Assembly: GCF_900111875.1 (NCBI RefSeq) | Contig: NZ_FOJU01000004.1 | Location: 248,001 to 312,000 of the forward strand | Direction of reading: 5' to 3' | Source: Poseidonocella pacifica | Lineage (GTDB): Bacteria > Pseudomonadota > Alphaproteobacteria > Rhodobacterales > Rhodobacteraceae | DNA: 64,000 bases | In this document: piece after piece, positions 45,495 through 55,518 of the stretch | Position numbering within the stretch: position 1 is the stretch's first letter | Layout of the letters: each line of letters begins with the position of its first letter | Notes under the pieces: generated by a model | What the model saw: the letters and a program-made list of their open reading frames with translations, nothing else | Told to the model about the DNA's origin: nothing | Databases searched by the model: none | Made by a program: the position numbers and the translations under genes

Positions 45495-46295
45495 ATGCAC
45501 GAGAAGGAACGCCACGGGATCATTCTGTCCGCCGTACAGGACCGGCCGATCATGACTGTGGTCGAGCTTTGCGGTCTTACGGGTGCGTCAGAGGCGACAA
45601 TCCGGCGTGATATCGCTGCGCTGGATGAGGCCAAGAAGCTCCGCCGGGTGCGCGGCGGGGCCGAAGCGCTCGCGCCCAGCCAGTTTCCCGGTCTTGCCGG
45701 ACGCCCCTTCTCTGTAAACGAAACTCTCCGGATCAAGCAAAAGCAGGCGATTGCGCGCGCAGCGGTGGAGCTTTGTCAGGATGGCGATCCCATCATCATC
45801 AACGGCGGCACCACGACGTTCCAGATGGTTCACCCGCTGGCGACGCGCCGCTGTCAGGTTTTCACCAATTCCTTCCCGATTGCCGAGCATTTGTTGAAGA
45901 ACTCGCGCAATTCCGTGCTCATCTCGGGCGGGGTGATCTATCGCGAACAGAACATCGTGCTGTCGCCATTCGACAATGACGTGACACGCAATTTCTATGC
46001 CCGCCGCATGTTCATGGGCGCGCAAGGCGTCGCTGCGCTAGGCGTGATGGAGGCCGACCCCCTCATCATTCAGGCGGAGCAGAAACTTATCGGACAGGCG
46101 GACGAACTCGTATTGCTGGTTGATTCCAGCAAGTTCGACGCCCGGTCCAGTCTCGTGGCCTGCCCGCTGGAGGAGATCGACGTGCTGGTCACGGATGAGG
46201 GCATCACGGACCGCGCCGCCGCCATGCTGGAGGCAGCCGATATCAAGCTTGTCGTCGCGCCCGTCGGGCCCGCGAAAGAAGAAGCAGCGTCGTAA
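45495..46295 (+). CDS. DeoR/GlpR-family regulator of rhamnose genes
   Basis: A 266-residue regulator with an N-terminal DeoR winged helix (ERHGIILSAVQDRPIMTVVELCGLTGASEATIRRDIAALDEAKKLRRVRGGA) and a C-terminal sugar-phosphate sensing domain (INGGTTTFQMVHPL, DSSKFDARSSLVACPLEEIDVLVTDEGI). It probably represses the divergent rhamnose operons until a phosphorylated intermediate appears. It is the first gene of the plus-strand transporter operon. Confidence 0.92.
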   Translation: MHEKERHGIILSAVQDRPIMTVVELCGLTGASEATIRRDIAALDEAKKLRRVRGGAEALAPSQFPGLAGRPFSVNETLRIKQKQAIARAAVELCQDGDPIIINGGTTTFQMVHPLATRRCQVFTNSFPIAEHLLKNSRNSVLISGGVIYREQNIVLSPFDNDVTRNFYARRMFMGAQGVAALGVMEADPLIIQAEQKLIGQADELVLLVDSSKFDARSSLVACPLEEIDVLVTDEGITDRAAAMLEAADIKLVVAPVGPAKEEAAS

Positions 46296-46352
46296 CGACC
46301 AAAAAGGAACAGGCGCTGCACCCATCCGGGAGATCAAGGGAGGATCCCACCA

Positions 46353-47339
46353 ATGAAACTGACAAAACTTCTAGCGACGGTCGCCGCCGCAACCGGACTT
46401 TTTGCCGGCTCGGCATCTGCCGAAGACATGCGCATCGCGCTTGTGGTCAAGGCGCTCGGCATCGGCTTCTTCGAGGCAGCCGCCAAAGGCGCCGAGGAAG
46501 CCGCCGATGAGTTGGGCGGGGTGGAGATCATCTATACCGGTCCCACAGACACGACCGCCGAGGGCCAGATCGAAGTCATAAACTCGCTCATTGCCCAGAA
46601 TGTCGACGCGATCGCAGTGTCGTCAAATGACACCGATGCGCTTGTCCCCACGCTCAAGAAAGCAATGCAGCGGGGCATCACCGTAGTGTCGTGGGATTCC
46701 GGCGTGGCGGAAGAGGGCCGAATGGCGCATCTCAATCCGTCCTCCAATCCGTTGATCGGCAACATGATCATCAAGCTCGCGGCGGATCACCTTCCTGATG
46801 GCGGCGATGTTGCGGTGCTCTCGGCCACGACCACCTCGACGAACCAGAACACCTGGATCGAGGAGATGAACAAGGTCATGGGCGATTATCCCGGCATCAA
46901 CGTGGTGGCGACCGTCTATGGCGACGACCTTGCCGACAAGTCCTACCGTGAGGCGCAGGGCCTCATGCAATCCTACCCGGATCTGGATGCGATCATCGCG
47001 CCGACCTCGGTGGGTATCGTTGCCGCGGCGCAGGCCGTCGCGGATGCGGGCAAGGTCGGTGAAGTCAACGTCACCGGGCTCGGCCTGCCGTCGGAAATGG
47101 CCGGTGCCATCCAAAGCGGGGCATCCAAATCCTTTGCCATCTGGAACCCGATCGACTTGGGTTATTCCGCGACAATGATGGCCTATCAGATCGCCAAGGG
47201 CGCCGAAGCCGCACCGGGGGCCGAGATTTCCATTGGCCGCATGGGGACGATCACGTTGGACGATACGAACTCCGCCGCCATGGCGGACCCCTTCGTCTAC
47301 GACAGCAGCAATATCGACGAGTTCAAGAGCATCTTCTGA
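46353..47339 (+). CDS. rhaS: Rhamnose ABC transporter substrate-binding protein
   Basis: A 328-residue periplasmic sugar-binding protein of the peripla_BP_4 class. The signal peptide is residues 1-23 (cleavage after SASA), followed by MRIALVVKALGIGFFEAAAKGAEEAAD and the hinge/ligand region. A GGAGG precedes the ATG by 6-7 bp. The downstream ABC genes and flanking rhamnose enzymes define the substrate. Confidence 0.93.
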   Translation: MKLTKLLATVAAATGLFAGSASAEDMRIALVVKALGIGFFEAAAKGAEEAADELGGVEIIYTGPTDTTAEGQIEVINSLIAQNVDAIAVSSNDTDALVPTLKKAMQRGITVVSWDSGVAEEGRMAHLNPSSNPLIGNMIIKLAADHLPDGGDVAVLSATTTSTNQNTWIEEMNKVMGDYPGINVVATVYGDDLADKSYREAQGLMQSYPDLDAIIAPTSVGIVAAAQAVADAGKVGEVNVTGLGLPSEMAGAIQSGASKSFAIWNPIDLGYSATMMAYQIAKGAEAAPGAEISIGRMGTITLDDTNSAAMADPFVYDSSNIDEFKSIF

Positions 47340-47349
47340 TCGCTGCATC

Positions 47350-47380
47350 GGAGGCAGGGGGCGATTTCCCACCTGCCTCC
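47350..47380 (+). other. Hairpin between rhaS and rhaT
   Basis: A perfect 9-bp stem (47350-47358 with 47372-47380), extended by an inner GGG/CCC with a bulged A, fills most of the gap between the binding protein and the ATPase. No T-run follows. It may stabilise the rhaS message or partly terminate transcription. Confidence 0.65.
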
Positions 47381-47398
47381 ACCTCTGAGGCCATGCAC

Positions 47399-48919
47399 AT
47401 GAATATTCAAACCGACGCGCCCGTTCTCGCGCTGGACGGCATCATCAAGACGTTCCCCGGCGTTCGTGCGCTCGATCAGGTGAACCTGTCCCTCTACGCG
47501 GGCGAAGTGACCTCGCTGGTCGGGGAAAACGGGGCGGGCAAGTCCACGGTCGTCAAGATACTCACGGGGATCTATCAGCCTGATGGCGGTAGCATTCTGT
47601 TGGATGGCAAGCCGGTGGTGTTTGCAACTTCGCAGGACGCGGCGCGGGGCGGCGTCACGGCGATCCATCAGGAAACGGTGCTGTTTGATGAGCTGTCGGT
47701 GGCTGAGAATATCTTTATCGGTCATGCGCCGCGTGGAATGTTTGGCCTGATCGATCATGCGGAGATGCGCCGGAAAGCCGGCGAAATCCTTGGTGGGATC
47801 GGCGCGGCCATTGATCCCGGCGTGAAGCTGAAAGACCTTGGGATCGCCTCACGGCACCTAGTGGCGATTGCCCGCGCCCTTTCGGTCGAGGCGCGTGTGG
47901 TCATCATGGATGAGCCTACCGCCGCCCTGAGCCAGAAGGAAATCGAAGAGCTCTATGCCCTTGTTGCGACCCTCAAGGAACAGGGCAAGGCGATCCTCTT
48001 TATCTCTCACAAGTTCGACGAGATTTTCCGCATCTCGGACCGCTATACCGTTTTTCGCGATGGGCAGTTCGTCGGGGCGGGGCGGATCGACGAGATTTCC
48101 GAGGGTGAGCTGGTGCAAATGATGGTGGGGCGCGCTGTCGACCAGATTTTTCCAAAACGCGCCGCCGTCATCGGCGAGGAGGTTCTCAAGGTCGTCGGCT
48201 ACAGCCACCCGACCGAATTCGAGGACATATCCTTCACATTGCGCCGGGGCGAAATCCTCGGGTTCTACGGGCTGGTCGGCGCTGGCCGTTCGGAACTCAT
48301 GCAGTCGCTGATCGGAATCACGCGCCCCGCCAAGGGAGTGTCGCGGATCGAGGGCAAGATCACCGTCATCCGGTCGCCCGCCGACGCGATTGACGCGGGC
48401 ATCGTCTATGTGCCTGAGGACAGGGGTAGGCAGGGGGCGATCATCGACATGCCGATCTTTCAGAATGTGACTCTCCCTTCGCTGTCGCGCACCTCCCGGC
48501 GCGGTTTCATTCGGTTGGCCGAGGAATTCGCCCTTGCACGGGAATATACCGAACGGCTGGATTTGCGCGCCGCATCGCTTGATACGCCGGTAGGAAGTCT
48601 GTCGGGCGGCAACCAACAGAAGGTGGTGATCGCCAAGTGGCTCGCGACCAAGCCGCGCGTCATCATCCTCGATGAGCCGACCAAGGGGATCGACATCGGC
48701 TCCAAGGCCGCGGTGCATGACTTCATGTCCGAACTCGCCTCACAGGGTCTCTCCGTCATCATGGTAAGCTCGGAAATTCCCGAAATTCTCGGGATGTCCG
48801 ATCGGGTGATCGTCATGCGCGAGGGGCGCATCGCCGCCGAACTGGAGGGGGCGGACATGACGCCCGAAACCCTTGTGCGACATGCTGCCGGCATCGGCGT
48901 TTCGGGGGCTGCGGCATGA
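47399..48919 (+). CDS. rhaT: Rhamnose ABC transporter ATP-binding protein
   Basis: A 506-residue protein with two tandem ATPase domains, as in the RbsA/MglA class. The first has Walker A GENGAGKST and Walker B VVIMDEPTAALS; the second carries the degenerate GLVGAGRSE loop and an intact LSGGNQQKVVIAKWLA signature with VIILDEPTKGID. The ATG at 47399, 8 bp after GAGG, is preferred to that at 47393 (2-bp spacing). ATGA overlap with rhaP. Confidence 0.93.
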   Translation: MNIQTDAPVLALDGIIKTFPGVRALDQVNLSLYAGEVTSLVGENGAGKSTVVKILTGIYQPDGGSILLDGKPVVFATSQDAARGGVTAIHQETVLFDELSVAENIFIGHAPRGMFGLIDHAEMRRKAGEILGGIGAAIDPGVKLKDLGIASRHLVAIARALSVEARVVIMDEPTAALSQKEIEELYALVATLKEQGKAILFISHKFDEIFRISDRYTVFRDGQFVGAGRIDEISEGELVQMMVGRAVDQIFPKRAAVIGEEVLKVVGYSHPTEFEDISFTLRRGEILGFYGLVGAGRSELMQSLIGITRPAKGVSRIEGKITVIRSPADAIDAGIVYVPEDRGRQGAIIDMPIFQNVTLPSLSRTSRRGFIRLAEEFALAREYTERLDLRAASLDTPVGSLSGGNQQKVVIAKWLATKPRVIILDEPTKGIDIGSKAAVHDFMSELASQGLSVIMVSSEIPEILGMSDRVIVMREGRIAAELEGADMTPETLVRHAAGIGVSGAAA

Positions 48920-49893
48920 GCGCGCTAAAATCCCGCGATACGCTGCTCTTCGGCGCGATCCTCCTGCTGTTGGCCCTGATCTCGACACGGTTTCCGGGGT
49001 TCGCCGCGCCGAGCAATCTCGCCTCCGTCCTTACGGATACCTCGCCGCTCATCGTGCTCGCCCTCGGGCAGATGGTGGTGATCCTGACCCGGTGCATCGA
49101 CCTGTCGGTGGCGGCGAACCTCGCCTTGACCGGGATGGTCTGCGCGATGCTCAACGTGGCCATGCCTGACCTGCCGATGCCGGTGGTCATTCTCGTGGCG
49201 CTTGTATGCGGAGCGTGCCTCGGCGCGGTGAATGGGTTGCTCGTCTGGAAGCTGGATATTCCACCCATCGTCGTGACCCTCGGGACGATGACCATCTTTC
49301 GCGGTATCATCTTCCTGTTGTCGGACGGCCAATGGATCAATGCCCATGAGATGAGCCCGGCCTTCACCGGCCTTCCCCGGACCGTGATCCTGGGACTGCC
49401 GATCTTGGGCTGGATCGCGCTCCTTATGGTGGCGGTGATGGCCGTGGTCATGAGCCGGACACCGCTGGGGCGGGCCTTCTATGCGGTCGGAGGCAATCCG
49501 CGGGCGGCGGTCTATACCGGCCTCGATGTCGGGCGAACGCAGTTCCTTGCCTTTGTCATCTCTGGCACCTTGGCTGGCCTCACCGGGTACCTCTGGATCG
49601 CCCGGTACGCTGTGGCGTATGTGGATATCGCCGGCGGTTTTGAGTTGGACGTGGTCGCAGCGTGCGTGATTGGCGGCATTTCCATCGCTGGCGGGGTCGG
49701 CACGGTTGTCGGCACGCTGCTCGGGGCGCTTTTCCTCGGGGTCGTGAAGAACGCGCTTCCGGTGGTCGATATCTCACCCTTCTGGCAATTGGCCATTTCC
49801 GGCGCTGCGATCATCATCGCGGTTACGCTCAACGCCCGTGCGGGCCGTGCCAAAGGGCGCGTCATCCTGAAATCTGCGGAGGTCACCCGATGA
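48916..49893 (+). CDS. rhaP: Rhamnose ABC transporter permease
   Basis: A 325-residue BPD_transp_2 permease with about 8-10 helices. Motifs: LASVLTDTSPLIVLALGQMVVILTRCIDLSVAANLALTG, IPPIVVTLGTMTIFRGI and GISIAGGVGTVVGTLLGALFLGVVKNALPVV. It forms half of the channel; both ends overlap neighbouring genes by 4 bp. Confidence 0.92.
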   Translation: MSALKSRDTLLFGAILLLLALISTRFPGFAAPSNLASVLTDTSPLIVLALGQMVVILTRCIDLSVAANLALTGMVCAMLNVAMPDLPMPVVILVALVCGACLGAVNGLLVWKLDIPPIVVTLGTMTIFRGIIFLLSDGQWINAHEMSPAFTGLPRTVILGLPILGWIALLMVAVMAVVMSRTPLGRAFYAVGGNPRAAVYTGLDVGRTQFLAFVISGTLAGLTGYLWIARYAVAYVDIAGGFELDVVAACVIGGISIAGGVGTVVGTLLGALFLGVVKNALPVVDISPFWQLAISGAAIIIAVTLNARAGRAKGRVILKSAEVTR

Positions 49894-50891
49894 GCCTCAC
49901 CGATACTGTACAGGGTCGCCATATTCCCGATCAGCTGCGCTCCACTCTTGATCGCCGGTTGAAGAGTTGGGAGAGTCTGTTGCTTCTGGTGGCGATCGGG
50001 ATCTTTGTGGTGAACTCCTTTGCCTCGCCCTATTTCCTCAACGCCTGGAACCTGTCTGACGCAACATTCAATTTCACGGAAAAGGCGATGATCGCCTTTG
50101 CCATGGCGCTGCTCATAATCTCAGGAGAGATTGACCTCTCCGTAGCGTCGATCATCGCGCTGGTCTCCACGGCGATGGGATTGGTGATGGAAGCGGGGCT
50201 TGGCACGCCGGTGATCGTTCTGACCGGATTGCTCACCGGCCTTGTTTGCGGGGCTTTCAACGGGCTTTTGGTCACGCGGCTCGGGCTGCCATCCATTGTG
50301 GTGACAATCGGCACCATGAGTCTCTTTCGCGGGATAAGCTATATCATCCTCGGTGATGGCGCCTTTCGCGGATATCCCGCCGATTTCGCGTGGTTCGGTC
50401 AGGGCTATGTCTTTTGGGTGATCTCTGTTGAGCTTGTGATTTTCGCGATCCTTGCGGTCATCTATGGGGTGATCCTGCACAAGACCAATTTTGGCCGCAT
50501 GGTCTATGCGGTGGGCAACAATCCCACGGGCGCGCTCTTTTCGGGGATTCGGGTCGAGCGGGTGAAACTGACGCTGTTCTTGCTGACGGGGCTGATGTCC
50601 GGTCTCGCGGCGGTTTGTCTGACGTCGCGGCTCGGGTCTACGCGCCCCTCGATTGCCACGGGGATGGAGCTTGAAGTCGTGACGATGGTGGTGCTGGGCG
50701 GGGTCAATATCCTTGGCGGATCGGGATCGATCCCCGGGGTCGTCATCGCGGCCTTTGTCATGGGGCTCGTGACCTTTGGCCTTGGGCTGTTGAATGTGCC
50801 CGGCATTGTCATGTCCATTTTCATCGGGCTTCTGTTGATTGGGGTGATCGCCCTGCCGCGCCTCTGGGCGATGTCGAGGAAGGGGCGATGA
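49890..50891 (+). CDS. rhaQ: Rhamnose ABC transporter permease
   Basis: A 333-residue second permease of the same class ([81 protein letters not shown]). The start at 49890 ([10 protein letters not shown]) gives an ATGA overlap; the frame extends upstream but inside rhaP. It overlaps rhaM by 4 bp. Confidence 0.92.
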   Translation: MSLTDTVQGRHIPDQLRSTLDRRLKSWESLLLLVAIGIFVVNSFASPYFLNAWNLSDATFNFTEKAMIAFAMALLIISGEIDLSVASIIALVSTAMGLVMEAGLGTPVIVLTGLLTGLVCGAFNGLLVTRLGLPSIVVTIGTMSLFRGISYIILGDGAFRGYPADFAWFGQGYVFWVISVELVIFAILAVIYGVILHKTNFGRMVYAVGNNPTGALFSGIRVERVKLTLFLLTGLMSGLAAVCLTSRLGSTRPSIATGMELEVVTMVVLGGVNILGGSGSIPGVVIAAFVMGLVTFGLGLLNVPGIVMSIFIGLLLIGVIALPRLWAMSRKGR

Positions 50892-51205
50892 AGGAGAAAT
50901 ACGCCTTTCGGATGGTGCTGCACGACGGGCAGCTTGAAGAGTACAAAAGGCGCCATGATGCGCTTTGGCCCGAAATTGAACAGGCCCTCAGAGACGCGGG
51001 TGTGGAGGACTACTCAATCCACTACGACCCGGAGACCCGGTATCTTTTGGGCGTTCTTTGGCGGCGTTCCGACCATGATATGGCGGCCTTGCCATCCCAT
51101 CCCGCAATTCGCAGGTGGTGGGACTATATGGCGGACATCATGGAAACGAACCCCGACAACAGCCCGGTGGAGACACCGTTGCAAACCGTTTTCCACCTGC
51201 TGTGA
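50888..51205 (+). CDS. rhaM: L-rhamnose mutarotase
   Basis: A 105-residue dimeric ferredoxin-like-fold protein. Family features include [27 protein letters not shown], with the conserved His and Trp, and [20 protein letters not shown] near the C-terminus. It interconverts the alpha and beta anomers of L-rhamnose so the isomerase is supplied. It overlaps rhaK by 4 bp. Confidence 0.94.
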   Translation: MKEKYAFRMVLHDGQLEEYKRRHDALWPEIEQALRDAGVEDYSIHYDPETRYLLGVLWRRSDHDMAALPSHPAIRRWWDYMADIMETNPDNSPVETPLQTVFHLL

Positions 51206-52563
51206 CCCGCCCCCGCCATATCGCAGTCATCGACGTGGGCAAGACCAATGCCAAACTGGCGCTGGTGGATCTCGACGCGCTTGAAGAAGTCGCCGTCGTC
51301 ACTCGGCCAAACGCGGTTCGTCCCGGCCCTCCGTGGCCGCACTTTGATCTGGAGGGGCATTGGGCCTTCTTTCTGCGTCATCTCGCGCGGTTTCAGGAAA
51401 GCCATGGGATCGACGGCATTTCCGTCACGACCCACGGTGCGGCAGCGGTGCTCCTGCAGGCGGACGGGACCCTTGCAGCACCGATGCTGGATTATGAGCA
51501 TGACGGGCCGGATGCGTTGCACGCGGAGTATGACGCGCTCCGCCCGCCTTTCGAGGAGACGGGTGCGCCGAGATTGCCGGGGGGGCTGAACCTCGGGGCG
51601 CAGTTGCACTGGCTCTTTGCCACGGACCCCGGGCTGCGCGCCCGCACGGCGCATATCGTGACCTATCCGCAGTATTGGGGTTTCCGCCTGACCGGGAAGT
51701 ACGCCACCGATGTGACGTCCCTAGGTTGCCATACGGATCTTTGGGCGCCACGGGACGGACGCTTGTCCGCACTGGCGGATCGGCTCGGGATTGACGGGTT
51801 GTTGGCCCCGGCGCACCACTCCTCCGACGTTCTTGGGGTGATCACGCCGGCTGTTGCGGACCTGACCGGGCTGCCCCGAGAAACGCCCGTTCTTTGCGGT
51901 ATTCACGACAGCAACGCTTCGTTGCTTCCCCATCTCATGGGGCGAACGGGACCGTTCACCGTCGTGTCTTCCGGCACATGGGTGGTTGCCATGGCAATCG
52001 GAGGTGAAGCCGGTGTGCTGGACTCCGCGCGCGATACCCTGATCAATACCTCGGCTTTCGGCGATCCGGTGCCCTCCGCGCGCTTTATGGGCGGGCGTGA
52101 ATTCGAGTTGATCCGTGACGGCGCGGAGGTGACGCCCACTCCTGAAGATCGTGCGCGCGTGCTTTGCGACAGTGTAATGCTCTTGCCCTCAGTTGTGCCG
52201 GAAAGCGGCCCGTTTCCGGGGCGCGCCGCGCGCTGGACCGCCGAACCCGCTTCGGATGGAGAACGCCTGTTCGCACTCGCGCTTTATCTGGCCCTGATGA
52301 CGGATACCTGTTTGTCGCTGATCGGGGCTCGGGGGCCAACTGTCGTCGAAGGACCCTTTGCCCGGAACGCCGATTTTCTTGCGATGCTCTGTGCCTGCCG
52401 CGGCGAGGTGGAAACCGCGGATTCGGCTACGGGTACAAGCATCGGTGCGGCACAGCTTTTCGGCGCGGGAGGTGCAGCCCCGGCAACAGCCCCGGTGACG
52501 ACCGCCGCTGAACCCGGAATGAGGGGCTACGCGGACAGTTGGCGTGCGCTGTGCCAGGTGTGA
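51202..52563 (+). CDS. rhaK: Rhamnulokinase (FGGY family)
   Basis: A 453-residue FGGY sugar kinase that phosphorylates L-rhamnulose. The N-terminal ATPase fold starts [19 protein letters not shown]; later motifs are [29 protein letters not shown] and [12 protein letters not shown]. The GTG at 51202 forms a GTGA overlap with rhaM; upstream in-frame codons lie within rhaM. It is the last gene of the rhamnose operon and converges on mipZ across 38 bp. Confidence 0.93.
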   Translation: MTRPRHIAVIDVGKTNAKLALVDLDALEEVAVVTRPNAVRPGPPWPHFDLEGHWAFFLRHLARFQESHGIDGISVTTHGAAAVLLQADGTLAAPMLDYEHDGPDALHAEYDALRPPFEETGAPRLPGGLNLGAQLHWLFATDPGLRARTAHIVTYPQYWGFRLTGKYATDVTSLGCHTDLWAPRDGRLSALADRLGIDGLLAPAHHSSDVLGVITPAVADLTGLPRETPVLCGIHDSNASLLPHLMGRTGPFTVVSSGTWVVAMAIGGEAGVLDSARDTLINTSAFGDPVPSARFMGGREFELIRDGAEVTPTPEDRARVLCDSVMLLPSVVPESGPFPGRAARWTAEPASDGERLFALALYLALMTDTCLSLIGARGPTVVEGPFARNADFLAMLCACRGEVETADSATGTSIGAAQLFGAGGAAPATAPVTTAAEPGMRGYADSWRALCQV

Positions 52564-52601
52564 GCAGAGAGAAGGCGCAGGTAAGGGCATAAACCCGAAG
52601 C

Positions 52602-53411
52602 TCAGAAACTGACCTCTACCCCGGGCAGGTCCAGTGATCTCATGAGGTCGCGCAATTCCTGACGCGCGGCTATATTCGACATGCTCAACTGTTTGACGCC
52701 CACGTCGCGCAGATCCAGCAAGGTCAGTCCCTTGGGGAACAGCTCCCGAAAGACGACCCGCTCGCCGAAGCCCGGCGCCACGCGAAACCCGATCCGTTTG
52801 GCAAGCTTTGCCAGCGCCTTCGACATCTTCTTCTTGTTGACCATGTTCTGCACCCCGAGGCGGTTGCGAAGCACGATCCAGTCGATGGGCTCCATCCCCG
52901 ACTGTGCGCGAAGCTGTCGCGCCTGCCACACCATTTCCGAATAGACGGAGGGGCCAATGATCTTATCGCCCCCTTCGTCGGTCTTCGCCAGAAGGTCGAA
53001 GTCGATGAAGCTGTCGTTGAGGGGGGAGATGAGCGTATCGGCAATGGAATGTGCCATCTGGCTGAGCCGAGTATGGGAGCCGGGGCAATCGATCAGGATG
53101 AAATCCACCGTATCGTGCAGACCTTCGACAGCAAGCGACAGGCGCTTGTCAAAAGGGTTCTCTCCCTCGGCCAGCGTGGTTTCGTCGATTTCCGGAAGTT
53201 GATGAAACGCGGGCGTGGGCAGGGGCAGGTTCTCTGCCTCGCAGTACCGCGCGCGTTTTTGCAGATAGGCCCCGAGGGATTGCTGCCGCAGGTCAAGGTC
53301 AAGACAGCCAACCCGGTGTCCCAACCTTGCCAGCGCCGTTGCGACATGCATCGAAACGGTCGATTTTCCCGCGCCGCCCTTTTCGTTGCCGACCACGATG
53401 ATATGCGCCAT
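52602..53411 (-). CDS. mipZ: Division plane positioning ATPase MipZ
   Basis: A 269-residue ParA-like ATPase with the deviant Walker A GNEKGGAGKST at residues 7-17 and LDLDLRQQSLGAYLQKR. DCPGSHTRLSQMAHSIADTLISPLNDSFIDFDLLAK is the family-specific region. MipZ forms a polar gradient by interacting with ParB and inhibits FtsZ away from mid-cell in alphaproteobacteria. It is divergent from the PQQ gene by 230 bp. Confidence 0.94.
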   Translation of the reverse strand: MAHIIVVGNEKGGAGKSTVSMHVATALARLGHRVGCLDLDLRQQSLGAYLQKRARYCEAENLPLPTPAFHQLPEIDETTLAEGENPFDKRLSLAVEGLHDTVDFILIDCPGSHTRLSQMAHSIADTLISPLNDSFIDFDLLAKTDEGGDKIIGPSVYSEMVWQARQLRAQSGMEPIDWIVLRNRLGVQNMVNKKKMSKALAKLAKRIGFRVAPGFGERVVFRELFPKGLTLLDLRDVGVKQLSMSNIAARQELRDLMRSLDLPGVEVSF

Positions 53412-53641
53412 GCCGCCCGGTCCTCTCCCGTTGCTCGCCGTTCAGATCAGCGTTTTCTTGCCACTGGTTCTATTGTGCTACGGCCTGCAGGAAAAGCGGA
53501 ATGCCCGGATCAAGCTACCGAGGTGGCCGAATTGCTGCACCTGCAGTTACAACTTAAGGATGATGCAAGCCTATTGACGCAAGGGAAGACGCCCCGCAGG
53601 ATCGGTCTTGCCGAAAGGCCAAGAAGTTTCGGGAGGACATC

Positions 53642-54895
53642 ATGAAAAACACTTTCATCGCCGCAGCGGTGGCTATCGTTGCGAGCGGCTGTGCCGTTGC
53701 GCAATCGCCGGACGTTCCGGACAACCTGGAGAAACTCGGGAATTTCCAAAGCACCGGTACCCGGGATTTTCAAGTGATCGAACAGGGGGGTGACTATGCC
53801 GAAGGGATCAAGCGGACGCTTGAACGGATAACCCTTCCAGATGGGTTCAAAATTGAGCTTTACGCCGTGGTCCCGGACGCGCGGCACATGGCTGTTGGCC
53901 CCCAAGGCATCGTGACCTTTGTCGGCACCCGCAAGGACAAGGTCTGGGCCGTGACGGATCGCAACAAGGACCGCGTCGCCGATGAGGTAAAGGATTTCGC
54001 TCCGTCGCTCACCTTCACCATTCCAAACGGTCCCTGCTTCAGCCCCGACGGATTCCTCTATATCGCGGAGCAGAACCGCGTGCTGCTCTTCCCTGCGGCG
54101 GAATTCTTCTATGAAAGTCCTGACGTGGCCGCGTTTGAACTGGTCCCACAGGGCGAGTTGATCCCGCCGGCTGAAGAGAGCTTCAACCACTCCGCGCGCG
54201 TTTGCAAGATCGGCCCGGACGGCAAGATCTATATCTCCCTCGGGCAACCTTTCAACGTGCCGGCCGCCGAGAAGCTGGATCTCTATAGTGAGTGGGGCAT
54301 CGGCGGCATGATCCGACTGAACACCGACGGCACCGGGCGAGAGGTCTATACGCGCGGCATCCGCAATTCGGTCGGGCATGATTTCCACCCGGAGACCGGC
54401 GAGCTTTGGTTCACCGACAATCAGGTTGACGGCATGGGCGATGACATCCCGCCGGGCGAGATCAATCGCCAGACGGAAGCAGGCCAGAATTTTGGCTTCC
54501 CTTGGTATGGCGGCGGGGATGTGCGGACGAACGAATACAAGGGCGAAGAAGTGCCCGCGGATGTCGTGATGCCCGCAGTGGAAATGACGGCCCACGCAGC
54601 GGATCTCGGGATGGAGTTCTATGACGGGAACATGTTCCCCAGTGAGTACAAGAACGCCATTTTCTCGGCCCAACATGGATCGTGGAACCGGACGACGCCA
54701 GTCGGAGCGCGCGTGATGGTCACCATGATCGACGACGAGGGGAACGCCACGTCGAAGCCTTTTGCCGAAGGTTGGCTTGACGAGAACGGCGAATATCTCG
54801 GGCGGCCTGCCGCCGTGGCGGAGCTTCGGGATGGGTCAATCCTCGTCTCCGATGACCTTGCCGGTGCAATCTACCGGATAAGCTACGGCGAATGA
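53642..54895 (+). CDS. PQQ-dependent sugar/sorbosone dehydrogenase-like protein
   Basis: A 417-residue secreted beta-propeller of the GSDH family. A signal peptide (MKNTFIAAAVAIVASGCAVA) precedes TLPDGFKIELYAVVPDARHMAVGPQGIVTFVGTR, RGIRNSVGHDFHPETGELWFTDN, DGMGDDIPPGEINR and AQHGSWNRTTPVG. It probably oxidises a sugar or aldehyde in the periplasm and passes electrons to the cytochrome encoded next, whose start overlaps its stop by 4 bp. The N-terminal signal has a Cys that could be a lipobox (VASGC), so a lipoprotein is possible. Confidence 0.9.
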   Translation: MKNTFIAAAVAIVASGCAVAQSPDVPDNLEKLGNFQSTGTRDFQVIEQGGDYAEGIKRTLERITLPDGFKIELYAVVPDARHMAVGPQGIVTFVGTRKDKVWAVTDRNKDRVADEVKDFAPSLTFTIPNGPCFSPDGFLYIAEQNRVLLFPAAEFFYESPDVAAFELVPQGELIPPAEESFNHSARVCKIGPDGKIYISLGQPFNVPAAEKLDLYSEWGIGGMIRLNTDGTGREVYTRGIRNSVGHDFHPETGELWFTDNQVDGMGDDIPPGEINRQTEAGQNFGFPWYGGGDVRTNEYKGEEVPADVVMPAVEMTAHAADLGMEFYDGNMFPSEYKNAIFSAQHGSWNRTTPVGARVMVTMIDDEGNATSKPFAEGWLDENGEYLGRPAAVAELRDGSILVSDDLAGAIYRISYGE

Positions 54896-55443
54896 GGCGG
54901 GTACTTGGCATCGTGCTCGGCGGGCTTCTGCTCGCCGGGCCACTCCCCGCACAGGAGGCAGGCAGGAAGGTGGCCGGGCAGTGCCGCACCTGTCACGGTC
55001 TTGACGGGATCGCTGCCATTCCCATTGCCCCCAACATTGGCGGTGAGCCAGCGGCCTATCTGCAGGCCCAACTTCTGGCCTTCAAGACGGGTGCGAGGGA
55101 ACACGAGATGATGTCGGTGGTGGCGGCCGGCCTTTCCGAACAGCAAATCGCGGATGTCGCCGATTGGTATGCCGCACAGAATGTCACTGCGACCCTGACT
55201 GCCCCAGAGGAGGACGCACCGGAGCTTTGCACAGCTTGCCACGGGGTCGACGGTATCGCGGTCGCCGAAGATGCGCCCAACCTCGCGGGAGAGCCGAACA
55301 TCTATATCGTCACGCAGCTCAAGGCCTTTCGGATCGGCAAGCGGGAGCATGCGGTCATGTCGGAAATTGCCAAGGGACTCAGCGATGCCGAAATGCGGGC
55401 TGTGGCCGATTGGTATGCCGCCATCGACCTGACGGCGGAATGA
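54892..55443 (+). CDS. Di-heme cytochrome c (c4-like)
   Basis: A 183-residue secreted protein with a signal peptide (LGIVLGGLLLAGPLPAQ) and two heme-binding motifs, CRTCH and CTACH, each in a ~80-residue class I cytochrome domain. The repeats share the LAFKTGAREHEMMS/LKAFRIGKREHAVMS segment carrying the axial Met. It is the likely electron acceptor of the upstream dehydrogenase. The overlap is ATGA. Confidence 0.93.
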   Translation: MRRVLGIVLGGLLLAGPLPAQEAGRKVAGQCRTCHGLDGIAAIPIAPNIGGEPAAYLQAQLLAFKTGAREHEMMSVVAAGLSEQQIADVADWYAAQNVTATLTAPEEDAPELCTACHGVDGIAVAEDAPNLAGEPNIYIVTQLKAFRIGKREHAVMSEIAKGLSDAEMRAVADWYAAIDLTAE

Positions 55444-55455
55444 CGACCCGGAACG

Positions 55456-55483
55456 AAAAAAGCGCGCCCAAGGGGCGCGCTTT
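55456..55483. terminator. Bidirectional terminator between cytochrome c and rpmE
   Basis: An 11-bp stem (55459-55469 with 55473-55483) closed by a 3-nt loop. A six-base A-run (55456-55461) makes a strong T-tail for the minus-strand rpmE transcript; plus-strand T-tail is short (TTT). Confidence 0.88.
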
Positions 55484-55518
55484 GTCGAAACAATCGGATC
55501 CGTCGACCCGAAAGGGTC

